Shown here piece by piece: positions 8,800 to 18,931 of a DNA stretch of 64,000 bases. The notes beneath the pieces were generated by a model that saw nothing but the letters and a program-made list of their open reading frames with translations, was not told where the DNA came from and made no database searches. The position numbers and the translations under genes are program-made. Each line of letters starts with the position of its first letter. Position 1 is the stretch's first letter. Source of the DNA: Deinococcus radiophilus (GTDB lineage Bacteria > Deinococcota > Deinococci > Deinococcales > Deinococcaceae); assembly GCF_020889625.1 (NCBI RefSeq), contig NZ_CP086380.1, forward strand, positions 577,001 through 641,000. The letters are read 5' to 3'.

Positions 8800-10317
8800 A
8801 TGACCAACGACGGCAAGCAAGGCGGTAACCAGAGCGGAAAGCAGGGCAGAGGGCAGGACAAAAAGGCCCAGCAGTACGGCGTGACGCCCCAGAGCGTAGA
8901 TTTCAACGATTGGTACAACGAAGTGGTCCGCAAGGCCGATCTGGCCGACCACTCGCCCGTGGCGGGCGCGATGGTGGTCAAGCCTTATGGCACGGCACTC
9001 TGGGAGCGCATCCAGCGTGATCTGGATGACCGTTTCAAAGCAGACGGACACCAGAACCTGCTGTTCCCGACCCTGATTCCGATGGACTTCATCATGAAAG
9101 AGGCCGATCACGTCGAGGGCTTCGCGCCGGAGCTGTTCACCGTCAGTAAGATTGGAACCGAAGAACTGGCCGAGCCGTACGTGATGCGCCCCACCAGTGA
9201 AACCATCGTGGGTCACATGTGGTCCGGCTGGCTGAACTCGTACCGTGATCTGCCCTTCTTGCACAATCAGTGGGGCAGCGTCTTCCGTGCCGAGCTGCGG
9301 ACCAAACCGTTCCTGCGGACCTCCGAGTTCTTCTGGCAGGAGGGCCACACCGCCCACGCCACCGAAGAAGAAGCCCGTGCCGAGGTGCGTCAGCAGCTGG
9401 ACGTGTACCACGCCTTTTGCCGTGACGTCTTGGCCCTGCCGGTGGTGCGCGGCGAAAAGACGGCCTCCGAGCGCTTTGCTGGAGCGGAGAACACCTATTC
9501 CATTGAGGGCATGATGCGCGACGGCAAGGCCCTGCAATCGGGAACCAGTCACTACCTGGGCCAGAACTTCAGCCGGGCTTTCGATGTCAAGTTTCAGACC
9601 AAAGAGCAGCGTGAGGAATATGCCTACACCACCTCCTGGGGCCTGAGTAGCCGCATCATCGGTGCGCTGATCATGACGCATGGCGACGACTTCGGCCTGA
9701 TTATGCCGCCCAACATCGCGCCTATTCAGGTGGTGATTGTGCCAGTGGGCCGTAAAGACGACTTTGCCCAGATGGTGGCGGAAGGGCAACAACTGGCCGC
9801 TGAACTGCGGGCCCAGGGCCTCCGCGCCCATGTGGATGACCGTGAGGGCCTGACCAACGGCTTCAAGTACAACGATTGGGAGCTGAAGGGTGTGCCTGTG
9901 CGTATTGAGGTGGGACCGCGTGATCTGGAAGCGGGACAACTGGTCGTCAAGAACCGCACCAATGATGAAAAGGAGACGCTGGGCCGCGTAGACGCTGTCA
10001 GTAGCATGGACGCTCGCCTGGACGGCATTCAGCGTCACCTCTATGAGCGGGCCAAGAACTTCATGCTGGAGAACACGGTCACCGTAGACACCTATGATGA
10101 GTTTAGGGCCGCCATTGAAGACGGCAAGTGGGTCCGGGCTTTTCACTGCGGTGATCCCCAGTCCGAGCGGCAGATCAAGGAAGAGACCAAGGCGACGGCC
10201 CGCAACGTTCCTTTTGACGATGCTGAGTTTTTCTCGGAGCGTGAAGAGGGTGTTTGCGTGCATACCGGTAAGCCGGCGGCGTACGGAAAACGCCTGCTGT
10301 TCGGCCGCCAATACTAA
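8800..10317 (+). CDS. proS: Prolyl-tRNA synthetase (archaeal/eukaryote-type)
   Basis: The 505 aa class II synthetase charges tRNA-Pro. Motif 2 region [21 protein letters not shown], the [16 protein letters not shown] segment and the anticodon-binding domain [12 protein letters not shown] are all present. There is no bacterial editing insertion; this is the shorter type found in Deinococcus and Thermus. The ATG at 8800 follows GGAAGG; the open frame extends upstream to 8680, but that part is not proS-like. The first 30 residues are a Gly/Gln/Lys-rich tail ([15 protein letters not shown]) that is unusual and probably disordered. Confidence 0.96.
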   Translation: MTNDGKQGGNQSGKQGRGQDKKAQQYGVTPQSVDFNDWYNEVVRKADLADHSPVAGAMVVKPYGTALWERIQRDLDDRFKADGHQNLLFPTLIPMDFIMKEADHVEGFAPELFTVSKIGTEELAEPYVMRPTSETIVGHMWSGWLNSYRDLPFLHNQWGSVFRAELRTKPFLRTSEFFWQEGHTAHATEEEARAEVRQQLDVYHAFCRDVLALPVVRGEKTASERFAGAENTYSIEGMMRDGKALQSGTSHYLGQNFSRAFDVKFQTKEQREEYAYTTSWGLSSRIIGALIMTHGDDFGLIMPPNIAPIQVVIVPVGRKDDFAQMVAEGQQLAAELRAQGLRAHVDDREGLTNGFKYNDWELKGVPVRIEVGPRDLEAGQLVVKNRTNDEKETLGRVDAVSSMDARLDGIQRHLYERAKNFMLENTVTVDTYDEFRAAIEDGKWVRAFHCGDPQSERQIKEETKATARNVPFDDAEFFSEREEGVCVHTGKPAAYGKRLLFGRQY

Positions 10318-10330
10318 GCGTAAACAGGCC

Positions 10331-10353
10331 CGCCCACTGCATTAAGGTGGGCG
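10331..10353 (+). terminator. Hairpin after proS
   Basis: CGCCCAC (10331-10337), a 9 nt loop and GTGGGCG (10347-10353) form a hairpin 13 bp after the proS stop. No strong T run follows, so it could be a processing or weak termination site. Confidence 0.5.
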
Positions 10354-10376
10354 CGCCTGACCTCCCCTGAAGTGGG

Positions 10377-10405
10377 TTGCACCCACGCATCTGGGCGACT
10401 ACACT
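10377..10405 (+). promoter_or_regulatory. Promoter of ndh
   Basis: TTGCAC (10377-10382), a 17 bp spacer and TACACT (10400-10405) give a good promoter. The leader to the ndh ATG is about 145 nt and contains a 33-codon frame beginning ATG at 10418, but nothing else supports its translation. Confidence 0.6.
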
Positions 10406-10557
10406 GCCCAAATTGGGATGTGGCCAGATTTGGCTTCAGGGAAGCGACCACCGCCCAACTCGGCGCATGCTCCCCAGCCATCCTCAGCTCGTGAATTCCT
10501 TCACTACTCACATTAAAACACGCTGTCACGCCCCCCAAATCCCGTAAGGAGAACCAC

Positions 10558-11697
10558 ATGAAAACCATCATCCTCGGCGCAGGTTATGGCGGCATCGCTA
10601 CGGCGACGGCCCTTAAACCCACCGAAAACCTGGATGCCTTGCTGATCGATCAGCGGCCTTATCACACCTACTACACCTTGCTACACGAGGCCGCTGGTCA
10701 TGGGAAGACCGTGACCACACCCATCGAGCCACTGCTGGAAGGCACTGGCGTGGAATTCGAGCAAGCCAGTGTGGACCATGTGGATCTGGATGGCCGCGCT
10801 GTACATCTGAGAGACGGCCGGGTGCTGGACTACACCAAGCTGGTGGTTTCGATGGGTTCGGTGACCAACTTTTACGGGATCAAGGGCCTGGAAGAGCACG
10901 CCGACGTTCTCAAGGAGATTGAGGACGCCGAGGGCATCTTTGATTGGGTGAACCGTGCTTTTGAGTCGAGCTACACCGGAAGCCGTGACCTGATCGTGGG
11001 TGGCGCAGGCCTCACCGGCACCGAGTTGGTGACCGAACTGGCCCAGCGCTCCGAAGAGCTGAGCTACAAGACGGGTATGCCTAAGCTGAAGCTGCACCTC
11101 ATCGAAGCGGGGCCAAATGTGCTGCCGACGGTAGATGCCAAACTGCGTGAAAGAGCGTTGAAGGTCCTTCAGGGCTACGGGATCGAAATCCTGACCAGCC
11201 ACAAGATCGTAGAAGCTTCGGCGAACAGTGTGACGGTAGAAGACAGCAGTGGTGCGCGCCGTGAGATCGAGGGTGGCAAGATCGTCTGGACCGGCGGCAT
11301 CCGCGCCCGTGACCTGCTGCGTGGCGAGCAACTTGTAGGCGGCCCCGGTGGCCGTGTGAAGGTAGATCAGTCACTGCGGGCGCTGGGCTATCCCGACGTG
11401 TTCGTCATTGGTGATATGGCCGCAGCCAATGCCTCGGACGGTGCTCCGGTGCCAAGCACTGCGCAACATGCCGGACAGATGGGCCGTCACACCGCCGCCA
11501 ACCTGATGCGGGCAGCCCAGGGCGAAGAAATCCAACCCTACGAGCCTTACAGCCAAGGCGAGTTCGTCAGCCTGGGTGGTCTGATGGCTGTGGGTGCTGT
11601 CAATCTGCCAGGTGACTACCGTATCGCTCTGACGGGCGTTGCCGCGCATGTCATGAAGATCGCCAGCCACCTGCGCTGGGCACTGAGCATCAAATAA
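10558..11697 (+). CDS. ndh: Type II NADH dehydrogenase-like FAD oxidoreductase
   Basis: The 379 aa pyridine-nucleotide-disulfide-family protein has an N-terminal FAD-binding motif IILGAGYGGIATA, an NADH-binding motif VGGAGLTGTELVTEL near 145, and the second FAD motif VFVIGDMAA near 285. This is the layout of NDH-2, a membrane-associated, non-proton-pumping NADH:quinone reductase. Residues near the C terminus (GDYRIALTGVAAHVMKIASHL) fit the amphipathic membrane-binding region. A strong ribosome binding site (AAGGAG) precedes the ATG. Sulfide:quinone reductase-type relatives are the main alternative. Confidence 0.88.
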   Translation: MKTIILGAGYGGIATATALKPTENLDALLIDQRPYHTYYTLLHEAAGHGKTVTTPIEPLLEGTGVEFEQASVDHVDLDGRAVHLRDGRVLDYTKLVVSMGSVTNFYGIKGLEEHADVLKEIEDAEGIFDWVNRAFESSYTGSRDLIVGGAGLTGTELVTELAQRSEELSYKTGMPKLKLHLIEAGPNVLPTVDAKLRERALKVLQGYGIEILTSHKIVEASANSVTVEDSSGARREIEGGKIVWTGGIRARDLLRGEQLVGGPGGRVKVDQSLRALGYPDVFVIGDMAAANASDGAPVPSTAQHAGQMGRHTAANLMRAAQGEEIQPYEPYSQGEFVSLGGLMAVGAVNLPGDYRIALTGVAAHVMKIASHLRWALSIK

Positions 11698-11738
11698 AAT
11701 TACCGCACGCGGAGACAAGTCTCCCTACAGGTATATAC

Positions 11739-11778
11739 AAAAGGCCGCCTTCCAGGAATTCTGGGTGTGCGGCCTTTT
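11739..11778. terminator. Bidirectional terminator
   Basis: AAAAGGCCGC (11739-11748) and GCGGCCTTTT (11769-11778) form a perfect 10 bp stem with A and T tracts on the outer sides, so it can stop transcription from both directions. Confidence 0.85.
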
Positions 11779-11827
11779 CGCCAGGCTGGGGGGAAAGAGT
11801 GAGCGACCCAGTGGCCGGGTGCCCACC

Positions 11828-11861
11828 AACTTAGGTCAGGGCCTGACACCTGACCTGAGTT
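11828..11861. repeat. Inverted repeat between ndh and membrane protein gene
   Basis: Two 13 nt arms (11828-11840 and 11849-11861) pair with one wobble around an 8 nt loop. There is no T run on either side. It may protect the 3' end of the minus-strand transcript or bind a regulator. Confidence 0.45.
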
Positions 11862-11886
11862 CAATATGACACTCAGGTCCTACAGG

Positions 11887-12876
11887 TTACTGACGGTCAT
11901 TACGGTCAACGGGACGCTCCACCACTTTGGTGGTCGCCGCTCCCGTGGGAACGCTGCTGTCTACACGGCGCACCGGGCGTACACCACCAGCAGCACTGTG
12001 AGCACCCAAGCGGCTGGCCAGCAGGATCAGGCCAGCCGGGATCAGCCAACCCAGACCAGCATAGGTCCCGGCGCGGCGGGCCGTTTCTTCAGCGGCTTGC
12101 GCCGTTTCAGCCGCTTGCTGCTGGAGACGGTCCACTTCCTGACTGATTTCATTCTGCACATCTTGGGCCTGTGCGGGGGTCAGACCTTCACGCTCTAGAC
12201 GGGTCACGAATTGCGGCCCGCGCAGTTCTTCTTGGATGTATTGCACGCGGCTCCGGGTAACGTCATCCACGTTGGTCAGGTTTACAGCTCCCAGGTTATT
12301 GGTCGCACGGCGGAACACGCCGGCCACCACATCGGAGGTGGCCGCAGTCTGTTCGTTGGTCAGGTCGGTGTTGTCAGCAATCAGGTACTCAATGTCTTCG
12401 GCCTGAATGCCTGAAACAAAGTCCTGTACAGTTGGGCTTTGGCTGGCTGCCCCACCCGCTGCAGTGCCAGCAGCCACAGCGCCGCTCGCCGCAGCGCCGG
12501 TGATGTTCCCAGCCAAACCCAACAAGCTGCCGATACCGCTGGTCAGCATCCAGGTAAAAGCCAACACCAGCAGGCCACCTGTGACCAGGCCAGTCAGGCC
12601 AGCATCATCGTGGGTCATTGCAGCGTCGTGGTCGTATGTGGCTGGGGCACTGGCCCGTACAGCCGTCAGGCCTCCGGCATAGGCGCCTGCCAGAGCAGAA
12701 AGGGCCACCCAGATCAGCGCCTGAATCCCCGTTCCAGTGAGGGAAAGGCCAGTGAGTGAGGTGACGACAGTGCCCAAGGCCAGAAGGGACATGGTGGTCA
12801 CAGCGCCCATCACTAGACCAGCGAGAATGCCGCTCCAGCGAAGACGTTGAGAACGTGGGTCAGTGTAAAGTGTCAT
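11887..12876 (-). CDS. Multi-pass membrane protein, Ala/Gly-rich
   Basis: The 329 aa product from the ATG at 12876 (AAGGAG lies 5-10 bp upstream) has four or five hydrophobic segments: about 15-40, 50-75, 105-130, a glycine/alanine-rich stretch around 135-160, and a C-terminal helix near 280-300. Between the last two lies a charged, Gln/Glu-rich region (EVDRLQQQAAETAQAAEETARR) likely to form a coiled coil. The N terminus (RLRWSGILAGLVMG) resembles the loosely named PhnA-like membrane proteins of other bacteria. Function unknown. It is monocistronic. Confidence 0.75.
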   Translation of the reverse strand: MTLYTDPRSQRLRWSGILAGLVMGAVTTMSLLALGTVVTSLTGLSLTGTGIQALIWVALSALAGAYAGGLTAVRASAPATYDHDAAMTHDDAGLTGLVTGGLLVLAFTWMLTSGIGSLLGLAGNITGAAASGAVAAGTAAGGAASQSPTVQDFVSGIQAEDIEYLIADNTDLTNEQTAATSDVVAGVFRRATNNLGAVNLTNVDDVTRSRVQYIQEELRGPQFVTRLEREGLTPAQAQDVQNEISQEVDRLQQQAAETAQAAEETARRAGTYAGLGWLIPAGLILLASRLGAHSAAGGVRPVRRVDSSVPTGAATTKVVERPVDRNDRQ

Positions 12877-13058
12877 GTTTCTCCTTAAAAGTTGTGGCCA
12901 GCTTGGGTACCGAATCAGGGCCATGCCCGGTCATATTGGCCATTCCTCGCGGCACATGGCAGTAGTGCAAAAGCTGCGCCTTAGTGGCTACAGCTGCTCT
13001 TACGTTAGTCAAAGAGGAGAGCGATTATCAGCCAGCTTACTTTGAGGGCTTATTTATG

Positions 13059-13904
13059 ACGCCGTTTAGGGCCTAGCAAGATTGTGGGCGAGTACGGCCA
13101 AGACGACGCGGAGCTTAAGTGAACCCAGGGTTTTGGTTTGGGCAGAGCGGATTTGAGCTTCCACAAGCGCAGAGAAGACTGTTTCAATACGTTTGCGGAT
13201 TTTGGGATGGCGAGAATCTCGCCATCCCGTGTCATATCTGGTGTTCTTCTTGGGCGGATACACGTAGCCCAGACAGCAATACCCCTTATCGCCAATGATG
13301 GTTGGGCCTTCAAACTCTGGCCATCTGAGATTCAGCTCATAGCTGACCGTAACGTCATGGAGGTTGGCAGGTCGGATGACGTACTGAACGATTTGTCCAC
13401 CTGGTGTGACCCAGGCGTGCAGCTTATATCCGAAGAACTCGCCCTGAGTTCCAAATCCCCATTTCGCGCCTGGGAAACGACAAAGGTGCGTGCGTTTGGG
13501 ACGGCAAATGGGGAGGGGCATTGAATCAACTACGACTTCAGTGCAGGGCTGAGCTGGGCTTGCAACATGCTCTAGGAGTGGCAACAGTTTGATGCCCCTG
13601 GTGTAGGCCTGAGTGTAGGAAGGAAGACCGGGACGGTCTTCCTTGAGGATGTTCCACCAGATGGAAGGAAATGGATGCTTGAAGACGAGACGGGAGAGCA
13701 GCAGAGCAACCAGCATGGCATCCGTGACCTTCTGGTGCGGGCAGGTTTTCTGGTCGCTGAAGTGCTTTTTAGCCCAGAAATAGAGGTGGCGAATGACGTA
13801 CCGACGTCCTAGACTATGGTGGAGACGATGTTTAGCCATGTCGTCTCTATTTTTATGTGTCTGGGACGCAGTTCGCCAGAGGTGAGGCAGGCCCTAAACG
13901 GCGT
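13059..13904 (-). mobile_element. IS982-family element, copy 1, with 5 bp target duplication
   Basis: The 846 bp element has 16 bp perfect terminal inverted repeats (ACGCCGTTTAGGGCCT at 13059-13074, complement at 13889-13904). It is flanked by TTATG on both sides (13054-13058 and 13905-13909), indicating a simple insertion. Its single transposase gene lies on the minus strand. A second copy lies at 62471-63316. Confidence 0.9.
13066..13839 (-). CDS. IS982-family transposase
   Basis: The 257 aa DDE transposase has the first aspartate in VVDSMPLPIC, the second in TIIGDKGY and the glutamate in RKRIETVFS. DSxPLxxC is typical of IS982 transposases. The frame is intact over the full element. It is nearly identical to the product at 62478-63251 and probably functional. 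Confidence 0.9.
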   Translation of the reverse strand: MAKHRLHHSLGRRYVIRHLYFWAKKHFSDQKTCPHQKVTDAMLVALLLSRLVFKHPFPSIWWNILKEDRPGLPSYTQAYTRGIKLLPLLEHVASPAQPCTEVVVDSMPLPICRPKRTHLCRFPGAKWGFGTQGEFFGYKLHAWVTPGGQIVQYVIRPANLHDVTVSYELNLRWPEFEGPTIIGDKGYCCLGYVYPPKKNTRYDTGWRDSRHPKIRKRIETVFSALVEAQIRSAQTKTLGSLKLRVVLAVLAHNLARP

Positions 13905-14075
13905 TTATGGTTTCCTCCATACCATAAACAAGCTTGCCCCTTGCACTTCCTTTTCTTATCTTCTGGTTCCACTTGCTGATCACGGCCCACAGGACGAATG
14001 CAGGACAGAGCAGAATCCCTGGACAACCCGCTGGCGCAATCAGGGAATTCATATGGGCTGCACTAAGATGGCCGG

Positions 14076-14753
14076 GTGAAGCAACGAGAAACACACGGTG
14101 GTCTGATGGTGACTCTGGAACCTGGTGACGTTGGTCAGAGTGTCCGGCGGAGCCTGGCCGGGCAGAATCTGGCCGGGGTTAACGTGACCCTAGAAATTCA
14201 GGGGGACGCTGCCCCGGACGCCGTTTCGGAAGCGATCGGTATGATTGCGGTGTCGGGTGGCCGGGTCAGCCGGGTCCGTGCACCACGCGTGTCGGTGGCA
14301 GCCCCGGCTGCCCCTCTGACGGAAGAAGCGGCCCGCGCCCGTGAAGAAAGCCCCGCCACCGCCTCGGATGACCCTAACCGTACGGTGATCCTGCCGCATT
14401 CGCTGCGCTCCGGCTTCCGGCGTGAGTTCGGCGGCAGCGTGGTGATTCTGGGTGATGTGAACCCCGGCGTAGAGGTGGTGGCCGGCGGTGACATCATCGT
14501 GATGGGGGCGCTGCGCGGCGTGGCCCATGCTGGGGCCTACGGGAACACCTCGGCCATCGTGTGGGCGCGGCCCATCGCCAGTGCCCAGATCCGCATTGCC
14601 GACGCGCTGGCCCGCTCACCGGAAGGCAGTTCGCTGAGCACCATGCGGCGGCTCGAAGGCCCCGCCGAGGCCGAGCTGGCCCGGATTCAAGACGAACGGA
14701 TCGTGATCTCGCCTGCCTTCGCAGCGCGTCTGGCCGCAGACGGTCTGGGCTGA
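14076..14753 (+). CDS. minC: Septum-site determining protein MinC
   Basis: The 225 aa product ends in the MinC C-terminal beta-helix domain (about 105-200): RSGFRREFGGSVVILGDVNPGVEVVAG followed by MGALRGVAHAGA, the stretch that binds MinD and FtsZ polymers. The N-terminal half is short and Ala/Pro-rich, weakly like the MinC N domain. A start at 14106 (MVTLEP) is also possible. MinC inhibits Z-ring formation away from mid-cell; no minD or minE lies next to it here. Confidence 0.9.
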   Translation: MKQRETHGGLMVTLEPGDVGQSVRRSLAGQNLAGVNVTLEIQGDAAPDAVSEAIGMIAVSGGRVSRVRAPRVSVAAPAAPLTEEAARAREESPATASDDPNRTVILPHSLRSGFRREFGGSVVILGDVNPGVEVVAGGDIIVMGALRGVAHAGAYGNTSAIVWARPIASAQIRIADALARSPEGSSLSTMRRLEGPAEAELARIQDERIVISPAFAARLAADGLG

Positions 14754-14794
14754 CCCCGCCGTTCAGGGCACTTTTTCCATGAGAGCGGGGCTGT

Positions 14795-14800
14795 TATACT
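14795..14800 (+). promoter_or_regulatory. -10 box of the rimP-nusA operon promoter
   Basis: TATACT lies about 17 bp after a T-rich -35-like stretch (TTTTCC region near 14773). Transcription would start near 14807 and enter the leader hairpins at once. Confidence 0.55.
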
Positions 14801-14811
14801 GAGGCTCTCAG

Positions 14812-14850
14812 ACCTCGAACGGGAGGTGGGCAGAGTCGCCCACCTTTTTT
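14812..14850 (+). promoter_or_regulatory. rimP leader: terminator with competing hairpin (putative attenuator)
   Basis: AGGTGGGC (14824-14831), a 6 nt loop and GCCCACCT (14838-14845) followed by T6 form a textbook terminator between the promoter and rimP. ACCTC (14812-14816) can pair with GAGGT (14823-14827) and would break the terminator's left arm. Terminator-like leaders upstream of rimP are known in other bacteria. Since NusA promotes pausing and termination at such hairpins and is encoded downstream, autoregulation is a reasonable inference. Confidence 0.65.
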
Positions 14851-14887
14851 CGTGGAGGAGGTGAGCGAAGGCCCATGTGCCTGACAT

Positions 14888-15340
14888 ATGAATAACAACT
14901 CAGATCTACACAACCAAATAGCGCAGCAACTCACATCAGACTACGAACTGCTGGAAGTGCAGCTGCAAAATGCGTCCGGGCGGCCTATCCTGCTGGTCCG
15001 CATCGACCGCGCCGATGAGCAGCCGGTCAGCGTGGACGACATTGAGGCCGTGACCCGCCGCCTGAGCAACTGGCTGGACGAAGCTGACCCGGTCAGCGGC
15101 GAATATCGCCTGGAAGTCGAGTCGCCCGGTGCCAAGCGTCCGCTGCTGCGTGAGCGGCACTTTGAGCGGATGCTGGGCCTCAAGGCCAAGGTGCGCGGCG
15201 GTGAACACAGCTTCACGGCGCCGATCAAAGCTGTGGACGGCGATCAGGTGACCTTTGACGTGCCGGGCCAGGGTGACGTGACCCTGCGGATTGCCGACAT
15301 CAAAGCCAACCTGGCCGAGTTTCCCAGCGAACACCGCTAA
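14888..15340 (+). CDS. rimP: Ribosome maturation factor RimP
   Basis: The 150 aa protein fits the two-domain RimP fold needed for 30S subunit maturation. The N-terminal alpha/beta domain contains the family signature VEAVTRRLSNWLDEADPVSGEYRLEVESPGAKRPL (shown here only as its region, residues about 56-88), and the C-terminal SH3-like domain follows. It is first in the rimP-nusA-ylxR-infB operon, the standard bacterial order, and starts 38 bp after the leader terminator. Confidence 0.95.
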   Translation: MNNNSDLHNQIAQQLTSDYELLEVQLQNASGRPILLVRIDRADEQPVSVDDIEAVTRRLSNWLDEADPVSGEYRLEVESPGAKRPLLRERHFERMLGLKAKVRGGEHSFTAPIKAVDGDQVTFDVPGQGDVTLRIADIKANLAEFPSEHR

Positions 15341-15372
15341 AGCCGGTCCCCACCTGACATATAAGGAGAGCT

Positions 15373-16581
<1,209 letters not shown>

Positions 16582-16585
16582 GCGC

Positions 16586-16876
16586 GTGCCCAGCCCGCAG
16601 CGGACCTGTGTGGCGTGTAGGCGGGTCCGGCCCCAGGCGGAATTGCTGCGCCTGTCTGCGGTGGCACAGGGCTGGGCGGTGACCCTTCCCGGTGAGCGCC
16701 GCCTGGTCGGACGTGGGCGCTACCTGTGCGCCGATACGCCGGGTTGCTGGGCCGAGAAACGCCTGCGGCGGGCTTTCGGAAAACAGGCGGCATCTCTAAG
16801 TGAAGCCTTGCTTGCGAGGCCACAGCCAGAGCAATCCCACGAACCAGACATGACCAATCCACTGATATGCCAGTGA
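16586..16876 (+). CDS. ylxR: YlxR (DUF448) family protein
   Basis: The 96 aa protein carries the family signature RTCVACRRVRPQAELLRL at its N terminus and GRGRYLCAD in the middle. YlxR proteins sit between nusA and infB in most bacteria and are thought to bind RNA. The GTG at 16586 is chosen because it comes 4 bp after the nusA stop and directly precedes the conserved domain; the larger open frame from 16487 overlaps nusA. The last 25 residues (QPEQSHEPDMTNPLICQ) look like an unconserved tail. Confidence 0.85.
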   Translation: MPSPQRTCVACRRVRPQAELLRLSAVAQGWAVTLPGERRLVGRGRYLCADTPGCWAEKRLRRAFGKQAASLSEALLARPQPEQSHEPDMTNPLICQ

Positions 16877-16902
16877 TATGAACTACCACAATTTGCGGCT
16901 GC

Positions 16903-16932
16903 TGGCCCAATGTTCTACCGAGGACTGGGCCA
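16903..16932 (+). other. Hairpin between ylxR and infB
   Basis: TGGCCCA (16903-16909) pairs with TGGGCCA (16926-16932) across a 16 nt loop. No T run follows; it may be a processing site in the operon mRNA. Confidence 0.4.
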
Positions 16933-16976
16933 TGTCCTAACCGGAGCAGTCCTCCCCACTCACCCGGAGGTGAGCT

Positions 16977-18863
16977 ATGTCCAAAATTCGTATTTACACT
17001 ATTGCCAAAGAGCTTGGCATTGAGAATGCCGAAATGCTGAGCATTCTTGATGACCTGGGGATCGAGTACAAGAGCGTGAGCAGTACCATTGAAGAAGACA
17101 CCGTAGAGTTGATCAAGGGTATTGTGGCAGAGGGCCGGGGTAGCGCCCCAGCAGTTGCGCAGACCGACCAGCCCCAGCCAGAAAAGCAGGAGGAGGTGAA
17201 CACCGATACCGTGCAGAACGACCAAGCCAAGACTGAGAAGTCACGGGTTGATCAAACCCCAGCTCAGGCAGACAGTGGACTGAGCGCCGAGGAGCTGGCT
17301 GAACTGGCCGAGCTGGAAGCCGAGGAAGCTGCCGAGCAGGCTGCTGCCGCTGCCCGTGCAGAGTTACCTCACCGCGCTCCGGTCGTCACCATCATGGGCC
17401 ACGTGGACCACGGCAAAACCTCGCTGCTGGACTATATCCGCAGCAGCAAGGTGGCCGCCAAAGAAGCTGGGGGCATCACCCAGCACGTCGGGGCTTTCGA
17501 GGCCAAGACCAGTAAGGGCCGGGTCGTCTTTATCGATACGCCTGGTCACGAAGCGTTTACCAGCATCCGCGCCCGTGGGGCCAATGTGGCCGATATTGCC
17601 GTCATCGTGATTGCAGCAGACGACTCACTGATGCCGCAGACCCGTGAAGCCATTGCCCACGCTCAGGCGGCCAAAGTGCCGATGCTGGTGGCGATCAACA
17701 AAGTGGATCTGGCACAGGCCGATCCTGAGCGGGTCAAGGCCGATCTGACCACCATCAACCTGGTGCCGGAAGACTACGGCGGTGACGTGATTACTGTGCC
17801 TGTGAGTGCCCGCACCGGTGAAGGGGTCGAGGACCTGCTGGAATACATCTCGCTGACGGCCGAGCTGGAAGACCTGCGTGCCGATCCCAAAGGTGAATTC
17901 GGCGGCGTGATTATCGAAAGCCGGGTGGACAAGCAAGCGGGGGTACTGGCCACCGTGATGGTTCAAGAAGGCACGCTGAAAGTAGGCGACTTCTTGGTGG
18001 TGGGCGAAAACTACGGCAAGGTGAAAGCCATGACTGACTCGGCCGGTGGCCGTATCAAGGAAGCGGGTCCCAGCACTCCGGTGCAGATCCTGGGATTTAG
18101 CGAAAGTCCCAGCTCCGGTGAACTGGTCAGCCGCACCGAGAATGAGCACGCCGCCCGTGAGCTGATTGCTGGCCGCGAGGAGAAACGCCGCGAGGAGGAG
18201 GAAGCTCGCAAAAAGCCCAAGCTGAGCCTGGACGATATTCTCGGCCCGCTGAGCGAGGTACAGACCGTCAACCTGATTCTGCGTGCCGACACTCAGGGCA
18301 GCCTGGAAGCGATTCAGGGCATCTTGGCCAAGAAGGAAACTGACGACGTCAAGCTGAACGTGCTGCTGGCCGGTATCGGCGCGCCCACCGAGGGGGACGT
18401 GCTGCTGGCCTCTACCGCGGACGCCACCATTTTGTGCTTCAGCGTGGTGCCCAGCGGGGCCGTGAAGAAAGCTGCTGAGAACAAGGAAATTGACCTCAAG
18501 AGCTACCGGATCATCTACGAGATGATCGACGAGGTAGACCGCCTGATCAAGGGTAACCTGGAGCCGGTGTACGAGGAGCAGTACCTGGGCCGCGCCGAGG
18601 TGCGTATGGTCATCCGTCACCCCAAGACTGGCAATATTGCCGGATCGTACATCACCGACGGCATGTTCAAACGCGGCGCCAAGGCCATGGTGACCCGTGG
18701 CAAGGAAGTCGTGTACGAGGGCAATGTGGTGGGCCTGAAGCGCTTTAAGGACGATGTCCGTGAAGTGCGTCAGGGCCTGGAGTGTGGAATCAACCTGGAC
18801 TGGGACGAGGTTCAGGAAGGCGACATCATCGAAGCCAGCGAGATGGTCGAAGTCGAGCAGTAA
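16977..18863 (+). CDS. infB: Translation initiation factor IF-2
   Basis: The 628 aa GTPase places initiator tRNA on the 30S subunit. It has an N-terminal IF2_N motif (ISKIRIYTIAKELG-type start), a short Glu/Ala-rich linker (about 60-130), the G domain with GHVDHGKTSLLD, DTPGHEAF and NKVD, then domains II-IV. It is shorter than E. coli IF-2 because the N-terminal region is reduced. A strong GGAGGTGAG ribosome binding site precedes the start. It is last in the nusA operon and is followed by a terminator. Confidence 0.98.
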   Translation: MSKIRIYTIAKELGIENAEMLSILDDLGIEYKSVSSTIEEDTVELIKGIVAEGRGSAPAVAQTDQPQPEKQEEVNTDTVQNDQAKTEKSRVDQTPAQADSGLSAEELAELAELEAEEAAEQAAAAARAELPHRAPVVTIMGHVDHGKTSLLDYIRSSKVAAKEAGGITQHVGAFEAKTSKGRVVFIDTPGHEAFTSIRARGANVADIAVIVIAADDSLMPQTREAIAHAQAAKVPMLVAINKVDLAQADPERVKADLTTINLVPEDYGGDVITVPVSARTGEGVEDLLEYISLTAELEDLRADPKGEFGGVIIESRVDKQAGVLATVMVQEGTLKVGDFLVVGENYGKVKAMTDSAGGRIKEAGPSTPVQILGFSESPSSGELVSRTENEHAARELIAGREEKRREEEEARKKPKLSLDDILGPLSEVQTVNLILRADTQGSLEAIQGILAKKETDDVKLNVLLAGIGAPTEGDVLLASTADATILCFSVVPSGAVKKAAENKEIDLKSYRIIYEMIDEVDRLIKGNLEPVYEEQYLGRAEVRMVIRHPKTGNIAGSYITDGMFKRGAKAMVTRGKEVVYEGNVVGLKRFKDDVREVRQGLECGINLDWDEVQEGDIIEASEMVEVEQ

Positions 18864-18884
18864 AACTATCTGCTGCAATATTGA

Positions 18885-18918
18885 GGAGCGGTTCCCGGTC
18901 AGGGGCCGCTCCCTTTTT
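18885..18918 (+). terminator. Terminator of the rimP-nusA-ylxR-infB operon
   Basis: GGAGCGG (18885-18891) pairs with CCGCTCC (18906-18912), followed by CTTTTTC. Confidence 0.85.
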
Positions 18919-18931
18919 CGTCTGGCGGGGG

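Noticed and set aside
8710..10311. 533-codon open frame opposite proS
   Set aside because: Antisense shadow of a certain gene; composition and absence of motifs fit that. The long frames opposite infB, alaS and thrS were dropped for the same reason.
12929..13058. Possible small RNA between the membrane protein gene and IS982
   Set aside because: Only weak pairing and no terminator or promoter could be seen.
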